Of a stretch of DNA of 64,000 nt, positions 45,677 through 56,269 are shown one piece after another (position 1 is the stretch's first letter; each line of letters opens with the position of its first letter). A program made the translations under genes and the position numbers. The notes below the pieces were generated by a model that made no database searches, was not told the origin of the DNA, and saw only the letters and a program-made list of their open reading frames with translations. Source of the DNA: Amylibacter sp. SFDW26 (lineage in GTDB: Bacteria > Pseudomonadota > Alphaproteobacteria > Rhodobacterales > Rhodobacteraceae); NCBI RefSeq assembly GCF_009184395.1, contig NZ_WEIC01000001.1, positions 514,047-578,046 on the forward strand, read 5' to 3'.

Positions 45677-48232
45677 GTGCTTCGACCAATCGTATCGTTT
45701 TTTGGATGGATTTTCAGTTGGATTACTATTGGTGTAGTCCTTGTTGCTTTAATCATTGGAGCTATCTTTTTTATGTATGGCCGTGATCTACCTGATCATG
45801 AACGTCTTGCCAGTTATGAACCAGCTACGATCAGCCGTGTCTATTCTATTGAAGGCAAGGTTATGGATGAGTTTGCACAAGAGCGTCGGTTGTACACGCC
45901 AGCGGATGAAATTCCAGAGCTGGTCAAACAGGCATTTATTAGTGCTGAGGACAAAAACTTTTACACTCACAAGGGGTATGATCCACTTGGTATCATTAAA
46001 GCGGGTTTTTCTTTTGTAAAAGCTAAGCTTGCTGGCCGTGATAAACGTTTATCAGGTGCGTCTACAATTACCCAACAGGTGATGAAAAACTTTTTGTTAT
46101 CTGGGGATCGTAAGGTCGAGCGTAAAATCAAAGAGATTATATTGGCAAGCAGGATTGAAGAAACCCTGTCAAAAGATCAAATTCTGACGCTTTACTTGAA
46201 TGAAATTTTTCTTGGTCAGAATTCATATGGTGTTACAGCAGCAGCACAAACTTATTTTAATAAGAATCTATCGGAATTGTCTCCACAAGAAGCGGCGTAT
46301 CTAGCTTTATTACCTAAAGCTCCAAGTGATAGGCATCCTGTGGCTGATAAAGAAGTTGCAATTTTTTGGCGTAATTTCGTTTTAAAGGAAATGGGTGAAA
46401 ACGGTTATTTAACCGTTGAAGAGGTCAAAATAGCCCAAGAAAGCCCATTGTTAACAGTGCAAAATGGTGATTACCCGTCTTCGCGATCTCAACGCCCATC
46501 GCGTGATTACTTTACTGATGAAATTCGACGCCAGTTGTCTGGTACTTTTGGCGAAGACGAATTTTTTGGTGGTGGTTTAGCTATTCGTGCGACGATGGAT
46601 CCCGAATTGCAAAAAGAAGCAGCATTGTCATTACGTGCAGGTTTGGAAAAGTATGATCGCCAATTACGCATATATCGCGGTGCTACTGCTAAGTTGGAAG
46701 AGACTGATTTAGTTAATGAGGCAACTTGGCGTAATGCACTATCCAATGTAAAAATTGCCCGTGATGTTGACAGTTGGCATGTGGCCGTTGTTTTAGAACT
46801 GGGTGATAAATCTGCGCGTATTGGTATTGAAGGCGTCGACGAAAGTGCAGATGGACATTTCTTGCCAATGGTAGAACTTACATGGCGCCCGCAGGTGGAT
46901 GGTAAAACACGTGCGAAAGCTAAAAAACCAAGTGATATATTGGCTGTTGGTGATGTGATCCATGTGAAAGCGATTGAAAAAGATGGCGTGTTTAAAAATT
47001 GGTCACTGCGCCAAATCCCTGAAATCCAAGGTGGTTTCATGGCAATGGATACAAACTCTGGCCGTGTTCTGGCGATGCAAGGTGGATTTTCTTATCAGCA
47101 CAGTGTGTTTAACCGTGCAACGCAAGCAACACGCCAACCCGGTTCATCGTTTAAGCCGTTCGTATATGCATCTGCATTAGACAGCGGCTATTCGCCTTCA
47201 ACAATAATTATCGATGCGCCGATTGAAATCGCAACACCACAAGGGTTATGGCGCCCAAAGAACGCATCTAATAAATTCTATGGTCCAGCACCATTACGTA
47301 CAGGTATTGAGCGTTCTCGAAACTTGATGACCATTCGATTGGCGCAAGAGGTCGGTATGAATGTTGTTGCTGATTATGCCGAACGTTTTGGTGTTTATCA
47401 AAACATGGACCCATTCCTTGCGAATGCTTTGGGAGCTCAAGAGACGACGTTGTTTAAAATGGTTGCTGCCTATGCGATGTTTGCCAATGGTGGTGAGCGT
47501 GTAGAACCAACTATGGTCGACCGTGTGCAAAACCGTTGGGGAGAAACTGTTTATCGCCATGATCGTCGATCTTGTGTTGGGTGTACACTTGCATCACTTG
47601 AAGCTGGAGTTGCTCCTGAAATTCAAAGCAATCGTCAGCGTATTATGGATGATGTGACCGCTTATCAGCTGACATCTATGATGCGTGGTGTTGTTGATCG
47701 TGGTACCGCTAGCCGCACTGTGAACTTGGGCGTGCCTGTTGCTGGTAAAACAGGTACAACAAATGATGCAAAAGATGTCTGGTTTGTTGGATTTACACCA
47801 AATATCGTTGCTGGTTGTTACATGGGCTATGATCGTCCACGCAGCCTGGGTCGTGGCGCATCTGGTGGTGGCATGTGTGGCCCTGTATTCAACAGCTTCA
47901 TGAAGAAAGCTATTGAAGCATATGGTGCTGGTAAGTTCGAGCAACCTGAGAATACCTATTTTATAAAGTTTGACCGTTTCACAGGCACACGTCTGCCAAA
48001 TGATGCAAAGGGCGAACATGTCGTTGCAGAACTTTTCCGTGTTGGTGAGGATCCATTAGACGGCGCACTTGATATTATCGATGGTGGTTGGGGTTTGGGT
48101 TCTGACTTGCTACTATTCTCACGTGGAGAAGGGGATAGTGCAGATACAACTGTAAAAACGGCAACGGGTGCAGTTAAGAAAATTCCGAAAAAAGCCAGCT
48201 TTGGTTCGCTTTCATCGGGCGGGTTGTATTAG
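45677..48232 (+). CDS. mrcA: Penicillin-binding protein 1A
   Basis: A bifunctional peptidoglycan glycosyltransferase/transpeptidase, 851 residues starting at GTG after GGGAGG. It is anchored by one helix (about 10-33); the glycosyltransferase (about 55-230) carries the catalytic Glu91 in EDKNFYTHKG, then an OB-like insertion (about 320-440), then the transpeptidase with SxxK (Ser490-Lys493, SSFK) and KTGTT (691-695). The cell-wall synthesis role in the periplasm is established for the family. Confidence 0.96.
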   Translation: MLRPIVSFFGWIFSWITIGVVLVALIIGAIFFMYGRDLPDHERLASYEPATISRVYSIEGKVMDEFAQERRLYTPADEIPELVKQAFISAEDKNFYTHKGYDPLGIIKAGFSFVKAKLAGRDKRLSGASTITQQVMKNFLLSGDRKVERKIKEIILASRIEETLSKDQILTLYLNEIFLGQNSYGVTAAAQTYFNKNLSELSPQEAAYLALLPKAPSDRHPVADKEVAIFWRNFVLKEMGENGYLTVEEVKIAQESPLLTVQNGDYPSSRSQRPSRDYFTDEIRRQLSGTFGEDEFFGGGLAIRATMDPELQKEAALSLRAGLEKYDRQLRIYRGATAKLEETDLVNEATWRNALSNVKIARDVDSWHVAVVLELGDKSARIGIEGVDESADGHFLPMVELTWRPQVDGKTRAKAKKPSDILAVGDVIHVKAIEKDGVFKNWSLRQIPEIQGGFMAMDTNSGRVLAMQGGFSYQHSVFNRATQATRQPGSSFKPFVYASALDSGYSPSTIIIDAPIEIATPQGLWRPKNASNKFYGPAPLRTGIERSRNLMTIRLAQEVGMNVVADYAERFGVYQNMDPFLANALGAQETTLFKMVAAYAMFANGGERVEPTMVDRVQNRWGETVYRHDRRSCVGCTLASLEAGVAPEIQSNRQRIMDDVTAYQLTSMMRGVVDRGTASRTVNLGVPVAGKTGTTNDAKDVWFVGFTPNIVAGCYMGYDRPRSLGRGASGGGMCGPVFNSFMKKAIEAYGAGKFEQPENTYFIKFDRFTGTRLPNDAKGEHVVAELFRVGEDPLDGALDIIDGGWGLGSDLLLFSRGEGDSADTTVKTATGAVKKIPKKASFGSLSSGGLY

Positions 48233-48298
48233 CACCCTTTACCCGCGCGCAATCGCTTTGTAGAACATCTTGAACACTAAAAAGAATAAGCAGGGCAC

Positions 48299-49426
48299 AT
48301 GCGCGCAGAAATCGAAAATATTGCAGATGAAATCCGTGACACATTAGAGCTGTTAAAACAGCGTATGGATTGGGAGACTGCTGAGCATCGTTTGGAAGAA
48401 TTCAATGCGATGTCAGAAGATCCTGATTTGTGGAATGACCCCGCCAAAGCACAAAAACTGATGCGTGAACGCCAGATGCTTGTCGATGCGATGGATAATT
48501 TCAAGTCATTAGACCAAGATTTGAATGACAACATTGAGCTTATTGAATTGGGCGAGATGGAAGAGGATCAAGACGTTATTGATGAAGCTGAAAAAGCCAT
48601 CAAAGGACTTGTTAAGCTTGCAGCCAAGCGCAAATTAGAAGCTTTGTTGAATGGTGAAGCGGATTCCAACGACACATTCCTAGAAGTAAAATCTGGGGCA
48701 GGTGGTACGGAAAGCTGTGACTGGGCCTCTATGCTGGCGCGCATGTACGTGCGTTGGGCAGAGAAGAAGGGGTATACTGTAGAACTTCAATCCGAGACGG
48801 CTGGCGAGGAGGCGGGGATTAAATCTGCTTCTTATAAGATTTCGGGTCACAATGCTTATGGCTGGTTGAAATCTGAAAGTGGTGTGCACCGTTTGGTCCG
48901 CATTTCTCCGTTTGATAGTGCTGCTAAGCGCCATACATCTTTTAGCTCTATTACTGTTTATCCTGTAGTCGATGATAATATTGAGATTGAAGTGAACCCA
49001 GCTGATATCCGGATTGATACATACCGCTCTTCTGGAGCAGGCGGTCAGCACGTTAACACAACTGACTCTGCTGTCCGTATCACCCATAATCCCACAGGGA
49101 TTGTGGTGACATCATCTGAAAAGTCTCAACACCAGAACCGCGAGATTGCGATGAAGGCTTTGAAATCGCGCTTATATCAAATGGAACTAGACAGACGGAA
49201 TGCTGCTGTAAATGAAGCACATGAAAATAAAGGTGATGCAGGGTGGGGGAACCAGATACGGTCCTATGTATTGCAACCGTATCAGATGATCAAAGACTTA
49301 CGTACCAATACAGAAACTTCAGATACACAAGGTGTATTAGATGGCGATCTAGACCAGTTCATGGCTGCTGTTTTAGCACAAGATGTTGTTGGTAAAAGTC
49401 GTGGTGAGGCAAACGCTGATACTTAA
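48299..49426 (+). CDS. prfB: Peptide chain release factor 2
   Basis: Recognises UGA and UAA stop codons. The 375 residues are encoded in one continuous frame; the autoregulatory +1 frameshift of E. coli prfB is absent. The anticodon-like tripeptide SPF (203-205, RISPFDSAAKRHTSF) and the GGQ motif (248-250, SSGAGGQHVN) are intact. Its start lies 66 bp after PBP1A. An 11-bp bidirectional terminator follows. Confidence 0.97.
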   Translation: MRAEIENIADEIRDTLELLKQRMDWETAEHRLEEFNAMSEDPDLWNDPAKAQKLMRERQMLVDAMDNFKSLDQDLNDNIELIELGEMEEDQDVIDEAEKAIKGLVKLAAKRKLEALLNGEADSNDTFLEVKSGAGGTESCDWASMLARMYVRWAEKKGYTVELQSETAGEEAGIKSASYKISGHNAYGWLKSESGVHRLVRISPFDSAAKRHTSFSSITVYPVVDDNIEIEVNPADIRIDTYRSSGAGGQHVNTTDSAVRITHNPTGIVVTSSEKSQHQNREIAMKALKSRLYQMELDRRNAAVNEAHENKGDAGWGNQIRSYVLQPYQMIKDLRTNTETSDTQGVLDGDLDQFMAAVLAQDVVGKSRGEANADT

Positions 49427-49437
49427 ATCTACCATTA

Positions 49438-49472
49438 AAAAAGCCCGCTTCCTATGACGCGGGCTTTTTGTT
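49438..49472. terminator. Bidirectional terminator between prfB and bactofilin
   Basis: AAAAAGCCCGC / GCGGGCTTTTT, a perfect 11-bp stem with a 10-nt loop and T tracts on both strands. Confidence 0.92.
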
Positions 49473-49490
49473 TAAACTGTATGTCTAAAT

Positions 49491-49973
49491 TTATGATGCA
49501 GATGCTGTCTTTGATTTTGACGATGTCAAAGGATCTTCTTCGCGACGTACAGAACCTTCGAAATGCGCGCCACTCTCAATAGCGATTGTTTTGTGGATGA
49601 TATCACCCTCAACGCGTGCAGTTGCTGTTAGACGAACTTTCAGACCGCGAACAGTACCAGCAACATGACCGTTTACCACAACATCATCAGCGATTACTTC
49701 ACCTTTGATTTTTGCTGTTTGGCCAACTGTTAGCAAGTGAGCGCGAACATCGCCAACGATTTCGCCTTCGATTTGGATATCACCAGATGTTTTGATGTTG
49801 CCTTTGATGTGCAAGTCGGTGGACAAAACAGATGCAGGTGGTTTTGCTTTTGGAGCAACTGGAGAAGGAGCCGCAGCAGTTGATGACGGCTTTGGTGTAT
49901 CCGTTTTCTTTTCTGCAGCTTTAGGAGCTTCTGGCTTTTTCTCTGGTTCGTTGATTTTGCTTTTAGAAAACAT
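49491..49973 (-). CDS. bacA: Bactofilin cytoskeletal protein
   Basis: A polymer-forming protein with the right-handed beta-helix DUF583 domain (about 50-140: IKGNIKTSGDIQIEGEIVGD, GHVAGTVRGLKV). The N-terminal part is Lys/Pro/Ala-rich and disordered. The 160 residues are normal. Bactofilins organise curved or stalk-like growth zones in Caulobacter and relatives and recruit cell-wall enzymes. The 5' end overlaps the M23 peptidase gene by 11 bp, a conserved bactofilin-LmdC-type pair. Confidence 0.93.
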   Translation of the reverse strand: MFSKSKINEPEKKPEAPKAAEKKTDTPKPSSTAAAPSPVAPKAKPPASVLSTDLHIKGNIKTSGDIQIEGEIVGDVRAHLLTVGQTAKIKGEVIADDVVVNGHVAGTVRGLKVRLTATARVEGDIIHKTIAIESGAHFEGSVRREEDPLTSSKSKTASAS

Positions 49974-51279
49974 CTTTAGCAGCCTTTATATAATTCATTG
50001 CGTTAACTGGTTTTCCGCCGATGCGGATTTCATAGTGAAGGTGAACACCTGTACTGCGACCCGAGTTGCCCATAGCACCGATTTTATCACCGCGCGAGAC
50101 CTTTTGTCCCTCTTTTACATTTATACGGTGTAAATGAGCGTAATAGCTCTCAAAGCCTTGCTTGTGTCTGATCTTGATCAGGCGACCATAACCAGATTGA
50201 CGGCCTGCAAATACAACAACACCGTCACCTGTTGCAACAATTGGTGTGCCTAATGGGCCAGCCATATCCGTACCATTGTGTTGGCGCCATCCACCGTTCT
50301 TAGGGTCGCGACGTCCACCAAAACCGCTTGTATAACGATACGACCCACGTACAGGATGAGATAGCGGCATTTGATTGCCAGCAATTTTCAAGAGATTGAT
50401 ACGATCAAGATCTTTCAAAATACCATAAGCGCGCTCAGTATTTCTGTAAGCTGCTGTGCCCTTAGTAGATATTGTCAGTGCTGTTAAAGGGCCGCCAGAG
50501 CCAGAATGCGTTCTTTTTACATCACGCAAGAGGGCATCAGCATTAATGCCCGAACGTTTCAACGCGCGTTCAAGTGGTGATAGTGATACTTCGACAGCTT
50601 CTGATAAGCGGTTAAAGATTTGTTCATTTTGAAGGTCGTTCAATTCAGCTGTAAACAATAAATCTTGTGCTTGTTGCTTTGCACTCGTTGCTTCATCGTG
50701 AAGCTCTTTGCGTTTACCAACTGATGTGGTTAATTCTTGAGACAATAGGGCGACTGTTTTATTTAATTCTTCTGCAGCACCAAGATGCGTTGTCTTATTA
50801 CCATTCGCTTCTTGTAGTTCTGCCAACAGGTTATCTGAATTGCGTTCCGCTTTATCACGTGCTTTCACTGCATCTTGCAGCTTCGTTTGCATAATCTGTA
50901 AGCCTGTCGCTAATTCACGGCGCTGTTCTTCTGCCTCAAGTAAGTCTGTCTGTTGTGCAGAAATTTGATTAAGAGCCACATAGAACTGTTCTTGTGCTGC
51001 TTGTGCTTCCAATGCGCGGCGGTCGCGTTCTGCTGAAAGTGTGTTCAAGCGCAACTCATAAGCTTCTTTCAAAGTTTCTGCACGTTTAGATGCAGAGCGT
51101 TCCTCGAACATTTCAAAACCAAGAATTGCCGTTGCTATCATCAACCATGAAACGCTAACTGTAGCGATGCCACCAATGAAAAGTTGTGCTTTTGACGTAA
51201 GAGTCAAGAAACGCGTTGATTGATCTGTGCGAATATAAATCCGCTGTTCAGGCAAATATTTATTTAGTGCATTTTTCAT
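49963..51279 (-). CDS. M23 peptidoglycan endopeptidase with coiled-coil (bactofilin partner)
   Basis: A membrane-anchored LytM-type hydrolase of 438 residues. It has a short cytoplasmic basic N-terminus, one helix (about 32-53), a long coiled coil (about 55-225) and a C-terminal M23 domain with HNGTDMAGPLGTPI and the metal motif HLHYEIRIGG. The histidines required for zinc binding appear intact. Overlap with the bactofilin gene suggests a scaffold-hydrolase pair for localised wall remodelling, as described in other alphaproteobacteria. Confidence 0.9.
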   Translation of the reverse strand: MKNALNKYLPEQRIYIRTDQSTRFLTLTSKAQLFIGGIATVSVSWLMIATAILGFEMFEERSASKRAETLKEAYELRLNTLSAERDRRALEAQAAQEQFYVALNQISAQQTDLLEAEEQRRELATGLQIMQTKLQDAVKARDKAERNSDNLLAELQEANGNKTTHLGAAEELNKTVALLSQELTTSVGKRKELHDEATSAKQQAQDLLFTAELNDLQNEQIFNRLSEAVEVSLSPLERALKRSGINADALLRDVKRTHSGSGGPLTALTISTKGTAAYRNTERAYGILKDLDRINLLKIAGNQMPLSHPVRGSYRYTSGFGGRRDPKNGGWRQHNGTDMAGPLGTPIVATGDGVVVFAGRQSGYGRLIKIRHKQGFESYYAHLHRINVKEGQKVSRGDKIGAMGNSGRSTGVHLHYEIRIGGKPVNAMNYIKAAKDVF

Positions 51280-51467
51280 GCTTTTTTTTCACCAGCCAAT
51301 TTCATGTATCTCCCCGCACGCCCTATTCCACAAGCGTGGATGTAGAGTTTTTATGCAAATTTTGCCCCTCAATCAACATATTATAATAGAACGTGGCGAA
51401 AATATGTCGTTATCCCATATGTTTAGGCAGTTTTACGCTTATTTACCTTGCGTTCTTTTTACAAAAG

Positions 51468-52286
51468 TTAGCTTTTTTCTCTGACCATTGGCCAGTAGAA
51501 ATCCAAAGGCAGACCAGCCTCTGCACGTTTTTCATCATTGAAAGGTGGTTTCAATCCCCCAGAGAAATAGGTTTGAACCAATGTATGAAAGCGTTCCTTT
51601 GGGTCTTTGTCATGTCGTCCACACAAAAAGTGGAACCATTTAGAGCCGTAAGCCACATGCCCAACTTCTTCGGCATAAATGATTTCCAGGGCTTCGGTGG
51701 TTTTAGTGTCTTTGACCCTCTTGAATAAGTCGATCATGCCTGGTGTCACATCTAATCCGCGGGCTTCTAAAACCATTGGAACAATCGCAAGACGTCCCAT
51801 GAAATCCTCGGCTGTATCTTTTGCTGCACGCCACATTCCAGCATGTGCTGGCATGTCCCCATAAAATGACCCCATTGCTTCAAGTCTATCGCATAGAAGA
51901 TTGAAATGTTTAGATTCTTCATCAGCTGCTTTCACCCAATCATCGAAATACCCGTGGGGCATTTTTATGTGGGCAAACCGTGGGATGATGTCCCAATGCA
52001 AATCAACTGCATTCAACTCTATATGTGCAATAGCGTGAAGTAACGCGATACGCCCTTTTTCTGTACCAGTACGTCTGCGTGGAACTTCGTTGGGTGGGAG
52101 CAGTTCTGGTCTATTCGGTCTGCTAGGATCGTTTGGCGGTTGGCTGTTGCCGATCTCCAATGGATTGCCAGCCTCTACACTTGCAAACCATGTTTTCGCG
52201 GCTTCGCGTGAAATGTGTGTTTTTTCGCGCCCATCTGCAGTGGTTAATACGGTGCAGGCTAATTCAGTTAAAGTTGGGCGGCTCAT
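51468..52286 (-). CDS. DUF455 ferritin-like protein
   Basis: A soluble protein of 272 residues in the DUF455 family, which has a ferritin-like four-helix fold. The helices carry candidate di-iron ligands: HAIAHIELNAVDLHWD, DEESKHF and EEVGHVAYGSKWF. The substrate or function of the family is not known. Its ATG overlaps the stop of the upstream Bcp peroxiredoxin gene (ATGA), so the two are cotranslated and perhaps share an oxidative-stress role (inference). Confidence 0.9.
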   Translation of the reverse strand: MSRPTLTELACTVLTTADGREKTHISREAAKTWFASVEAGNPLEIGNSQPPNDPSRPNRPELLPPNEVPRRRTGTEKGRIALLHAIAHIELNAVDLHWDIIPRFAHIKMPHGYFDDWVKAADEESKHFNLLCDRLEAMGSFYGDMPAHAGMWRAAKDTAEDFMGRLAIVPMVLEARGLDVTPGMIDLFKRVKDTKTTEALEIIYAEEVGHVAYGSKWFHFLCGRHDKDPKERFHTLVQTYFSGGLKPPFNDEKRAEAGLPLDFYWPMVREKS

Positions 52287-52774
52287 AGGTTTTTAACAGC
52301 TTCAAGGACAGCTTCTACATGACCTTTTACACGTACCTTTGTCCACATTTCGCGGATAATACCCTCGCCATCTATAATAAATGTTGACCGCTCAATACCC
52401 ATGTAAGTTTTGCCATACATAGATTTTTCCTTCCAAACACCAAAATCTTCACACATTTGACCGTCAGCGTCCGAAAGAAGAGGGGTTTTTAAGTTATGTT
52501 TCGCAATAAATTTATCATGCTTTGCAACTGTATCTTTTGATACACCAATAACAGCAGCACCTAGCGCTTCGAATTCAGATAGGTTTTCGGTAAAACCGAT
52601 AGCTTCTTTGGTGCAGCCAGATGTGTCATCTTTTGGATAAAAGAAGACGACAAGTGGCTTCCCTGCAAAGCTTTTTAGACTTAATGAACCTTCACCATCG
52701 CGTGGGAGTTCAAAACTAGGTGATTTTTTTCCGATTTCTAACAATTGGGACCTCATGGACTGGCGTTTATTCAT
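52283..52774 (-). CDS. bcp: Thioredoxin-dependent peroxiredoxin Bcp
   Basis: Reduces hydroperoxides, 163 residues. The peroxidatic Cys is in TSGCTKEA; the nearby resolving Cys of E. coli Bcp (five residues later) is replaced by Ile, and a second Cys lies in GQMCEDFGVW, the other pattern known in this family. Two start codons are possible (52774 or 52756). It overlaps the DUF455 gene and is divergent from the AsmA-like gene. Confidence 0.94.
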   Translation of the reverse strand: MNKRQSMRSQLLEIGKKSPSFELPRDGEGSLSLKSFAGKPLVVFFYPKDDTSGCTKEAIGFTENLSEFEALGAAVIGVSKDTVAKHDKFIAKHNLKTPLLSDADGQMCEDFGVWKEKSMYGKTYMGIERSTFIIDGEGIIREMWTKVRVKGHVEAVLEAVKNL

Positions 52775-52862
52775 CTGAATGATAAGATATAATTTATAAA
52801 TACAAATAGTGTTTGAATAAAAAGATCAAACAAAATTCTAGAGCAGGAGTGTTTCCAAAGAA

Positions 52863-55800
52863 ATGGTTGGGAAGCAAGCTGATATCGAAGAAAGACCTCG
52901 GTCAAAATCTGCGTTTCGCAGAGTGTTCAATGCTGCCGTGTATTTAGTTTCGCTTGTTATTGTTCTGTTTGTTATTGCGGGCGCTGCTTTTCTCATACGA
53001 ATAAAATCTGGCCCCCTTGCTGTTCCAGCAGCGCAACAGACTGTAGAGCGGCTTGCAAGCGATGCCTTAAGTGATTTTGATGTAACGGTTGGGGCCGTCA
53101 ATTTGGTTATGGCTTCGGAAGGTTTAACCACTCAGGTGCAGTTGTCTGATGTGGTTATTTCATCCAAAGAAGGGCAAAGAATTGTTGCTTTGCCTATTGT
53201 GCGTGCAACACTTGATCCAATCACATCAATACGATCAGGTATAGAAGTAAATACTGTTGAAGTAATTGGTGCTGAAATTCGTGTTTTACGTGATCGCAAC
53301 GGTAAATTTAATTTCTTACCCGCAGATAGTGATAATACTGCGGTTATTGGGCCTGACGTGGTTTTTGCAAACATAAATGCAGCCGCTGTAAAACGTCCAT
53401 TAAACACTCTAAAACTGATCACTATGGCTGATACACAAGTCACATATGTAGATCAATTGAATGGGCAAATATGGACATCGACTAAGACGCTTTTGAAATC
53501 TGAACGTGATGGGGATGTCATAACGGCAGATGCTGACATTGTTCTACAATCTACGGGACAAGAGGATACATCTGCTGGGTTTAGGTTTTCGTATAATGTT
53601 GGTGCGGATGATTTTGATTTCGGTTTGAAATTTGAGAATGCAAAAACCACTGTACTTGCCGATCAGGTTCCGACTTTGAATTTTATGCGTAGTTTTGATG
53701 CCGCTGTTACGGGTTCTTTGAACACAACGGTAACGACAGATGGGACATTGGGGGCTTTGTCAGGTGTGTTAGAAGCATCTGAAGGCCAACTATTAGAGAG
53801 CCCACAGGCGCATCCAGTAAAGTTTAATGGGATCAAAGCCTATTTTGATTACGATAAAGCCGCAGATAGTTTTAATTTTACAGAAGTGACAGCCGAAAGT
53901 TCTGTGGGCAAATTATCTGGTGGAAGTAATGTATCACTCTTTAGGGATGATAAAGGTGTTGTTACGTCTGTTTCGGGGGTGATGGATTTAACTAAGTTGG
54001 AGCTTTATCCAGAAGGTGTTTTTGAAGAACCTGTTGTCTTAGATAGTGCGCATGCAAATGTTCATCTGACATTGTCACCATTAACACTTACCTTACAAGA
54101 TGCGACCCTTAAGGCGGGTGACCAAAGTATAAACCTATATGGGTCCTCTGTTGCAGGGGATGTATATTGGAATAATTCGTATCTCATTACATTCAACGAA
54201 GCGACGCGTGATGAGGTGATGCATTATTGGCCTGTGATCGCAAAACCAAAAACGCGTGATTGGATTAAACAGAACGTTCAAGAAGGCATTGCAAAAAATG
54301 GACGCGCGCAAATAAGCAGTAAAAATGGTGCGATTAATGTCGATTTTAAATTTGATATTGAAGATGCTAAGGTCCGTTATTTGAAAACATTACCCGTTAT
54401 TCAGAGTGGTTTTGGGAAAGGACACCTGACGGAGAAAACGTTTTCAGCATTTCTATCCACTGGACATGTTATTTCCCCAAATGGTGAGAAAATTATCATC
54501 GACGGTTCGAAATTTACGGTCCCCAATTTAACAGCTAAGCCGTCAATTGGGGAGGTGGATCTAAAAGCCAAAAGCACATTACAGGGTGCTTTGTTCTTGC
54601 TCGATGAACAACCTTTTGAGTTCCTTAAGAAAGTAAATCTAAAGCCGAATTTGGGAACAGGGCAAGCGGACGTTGTTGGGAAACTCCTGATACCACTTGA
54701 AAAAGGTGTCACGACAGATGACGTGATTTTTGATGCGAATGCTATCGTTACAGATTTGACGTCAAAAGAGCTTGTAAAGGGCCGAACAATTGTGTCTGAA
54801 CAAATGAAGTTACATGCAGATAATGATGGGCTGACGCTAACTGGAAATGCAAAGTTAGATGGTTTATTGGCAAAGACAGAATGGGTCATGCCGATTGGCA
54901 AAGAACATAATGGACGCTCTTCTATTGTGGCGGATGTTACTTTGAATGATGCGAATTTACGTATATTGGGTATCCAATTTAATAAAGGGACTGTAACAGG
55001 CGCTTCTCCAGCTGTTTTTAAAATTGACTTTGAAAAAGGGCGTGGGCCTGAATATTCCTTGACGTCTACAATGACTGGCTTGGGACTTAACCTGAGTGGA
55101 TTGAATTGGGCAAAACCTAGGAATGCAAAGGGTAAACTGGCTGTTTCTGGGAAATTGGGAGATAAGTTAACCATTGATGCGCTTTCTGTTGAAGCTGCAG
55201 GTTTGAAAGCAAAAGGCGCTGTTTTATTAAACGCTGACAACACATTTAGACGGGCTGACTTTACTAATGTGACTGTGGATCGTTGGTTGAATATTACAGC
55301 TGCCATAGAAGCAACAGGTGGAGGGAAAACTAAGATTACAGTCAGTAAGGGGACTGCCGATCTACGCAATGTAAGTTTTTCTAAGTCAGGACAAGGTCAA
55401 TCTGGTGCGCCAATGGATATTCTTCTTGATCGTTTGATCCTTGCTGATGGCATGACCTTAACGAGTTTACGTGCCAAACTGCAAAACAACAAAGGATTGC
55501 GTGGCAATTATTCAGCTCGCGTGAATGGTGGAGCCGCAATTAAGGGAACAATATTTCCGCAACAGCATGGAACAGCAGCAGAGATTACATCTGTAAATGC
55601 AGGTGAGGTCATGCGCTCTGCTGATCTTTATAAAAAAGGTGTTGGCGGTGGTTTGCGGATGGTAATTGTCCCGACTGAGAAAGAAGGCGAATATAAGGGC
55701 ACATTTCAGATCAAAAAGTTTAAAGTAAAGCAAGATAGTGTGTTAGCAGATATTTTGAATGCTATTAGTGTTGTGGGATTAGTCCAACAATTGTCTGGCG

Positions 55801-56228
55801 ATGGAATTGTCTTTGAGAGTGTTGATGGGCAATTTGCATTAAAGCCAAAAGGGGTGGAATTGCGGAAAACTAGCGCTGTGGGAGCATCTATTGGAATGAC
55901 GCTAGATGGAACATATAATACAGCGACAACAAACTTGAATTTCGAAGGGGTTGTTACGCCAATTTATGCTTTGAATGGGACGTTGGAGCGCATTTTCGGA
56001 AAGCTTTTTGGGCGAACAAGGGGGGAAGGATTGTTTAGTTTTGTTTATAACATGTCTGGTCCAGCAAAGGATCCTCAAATTGGAGTGAACCCTTTTTCAA
56101 TTTTAGCGCCGGGTGCGTTTCGTGAAGTGTTCAGGACGGATATTCCGAATATTGATGCGCCTCAGAAAACGAAGCCTGTCAGAAAGAAAAAACAAACGGA
56201 TCCAGTCGATGTCGATACACGTAATTAG
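52863..56228 (+). CDS. AsmA/DUF3971 (YhdP-like) envelope protein
   Basis: A very large protein of 1121 residues with an N-terminal membrane helix (about 21-48, [20 protein letters not shown]) and a long periplasmic part of repeated beta-structured segments: a DUF3971 central region and an AsmA-like C-terminal region (about 990-1090, [24 protein letters not shown]). YhdP, TamB and AsmA-like proteins bridge the periplasm and carry phospholipids to the outer membrane. The C-terminus is basic. It is cotranscribed with queA, 41 bp downstream. Confidence 0.85.
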   Translation: MVGKQADIEERPRSKSAFRRVFNAAVYLVSLVIVLFVIAGAAFLIRIKSGPLAVPAAQQTVERLASDALSDFDVTVGAVNLVMASEGLTTQVQLSDVVISSKEGQRIVALPIVRATLDPITSIRSGIEVNTVEVIGAEIRVLRDRNGKFNFLPADSDNTAVIGPDVVFANINAAAVKRPLNTLKLITMADTQVTYVDQLNGQIWTSTKTLLKSERDGDVITADADIVLQSTGQEDTSAGFRFSYNVGADDFDFGLKFENAKTTVLADQVPTLNFMRSFDAAVTGSLNTTVTTDGTLGALSGVLEASEGQLLESPQAHPVKFNGIKAYFDYDKAADSFNFTEVTAESSVGKLSGGSNVSLFRDDKGVVTSVSGVMDLTKLELYPEGVFEEPVVLDSAHANVHLTLSPLTLTLQDATLKAGDQSINLYGSSVAGDVYWNNSYLITFNEATRDEVMHYWPVIAKPKTRDWIKQNVQEGIAKNGRAQISSKNGAINVDFKFDIEDAKVRYLKTLPVIQSGFGKGHLTEKTFSAFLSTGHVISPNGEKIIIDGSKFTVPNLTAKPSIGEVDLKAKSTLQGALFLLDEQPFEFLKKVNLKPNLGTGQADVVGKLLIPLEKGVTTDDVIFDANAIVTDLTSKELVKGRTIVSEQMKLHADNDGLTLTGNAKLDGLLAKTEWVMPIGKEHNGRSSIVADVTLNDANLRILGIQFNKGTVTGASPAVFKIDFEKGRGPEYSLTSTMTGLGLNLSGLNWAKPRNAKGKLAVSGKLGDKLTIDALSVEAAGLKAKGAVLLNADNTFRRADFTNVTVDRWLNITAAIEATGGGKTKITVSKGTADLRNVSFSKSGQGQSGAPMDILLDRLILADGMTLTSLRAKLQNNKGLRGNYSARVNGGAAIKGTIFPQQHGTAAEITSVNAGEVMRSADLYKKGVGGGLRMVIVPTEKEGEYKGTFQIKKFKVKQDSVLADILNAISVVGLVQQLSGDGIVFESVDGQFALKPKGVELRKTSAVGASIGMTLDGTYNTATTNLNFEGVVTPIYALNGTLERIFGKLFGRTRGEGLFSFVYNMSGPAKDPQIGVNPFSILAPGAFREVFRTDIPNIDAPQKTKPVRKKKQTDPVDVDTRN

Positions 56229-56269
56229 TACGCTTGAAATTTGATCGTCTTCAAGTCAAAAGACCTTCT

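Noticed and set aside
48299-48400. Search for a programmed frameshift in prfB
   Set aside because: The reading frame is continuous from the start; there is no in-frame UGA with a slippery CUU.
54401-55369. 322-codon minus-strand frame opposite the AsmA-like gene
   Set aside because: Low-complexity Ser/Pro/Phe composition and antisense position mark it as a shadow.
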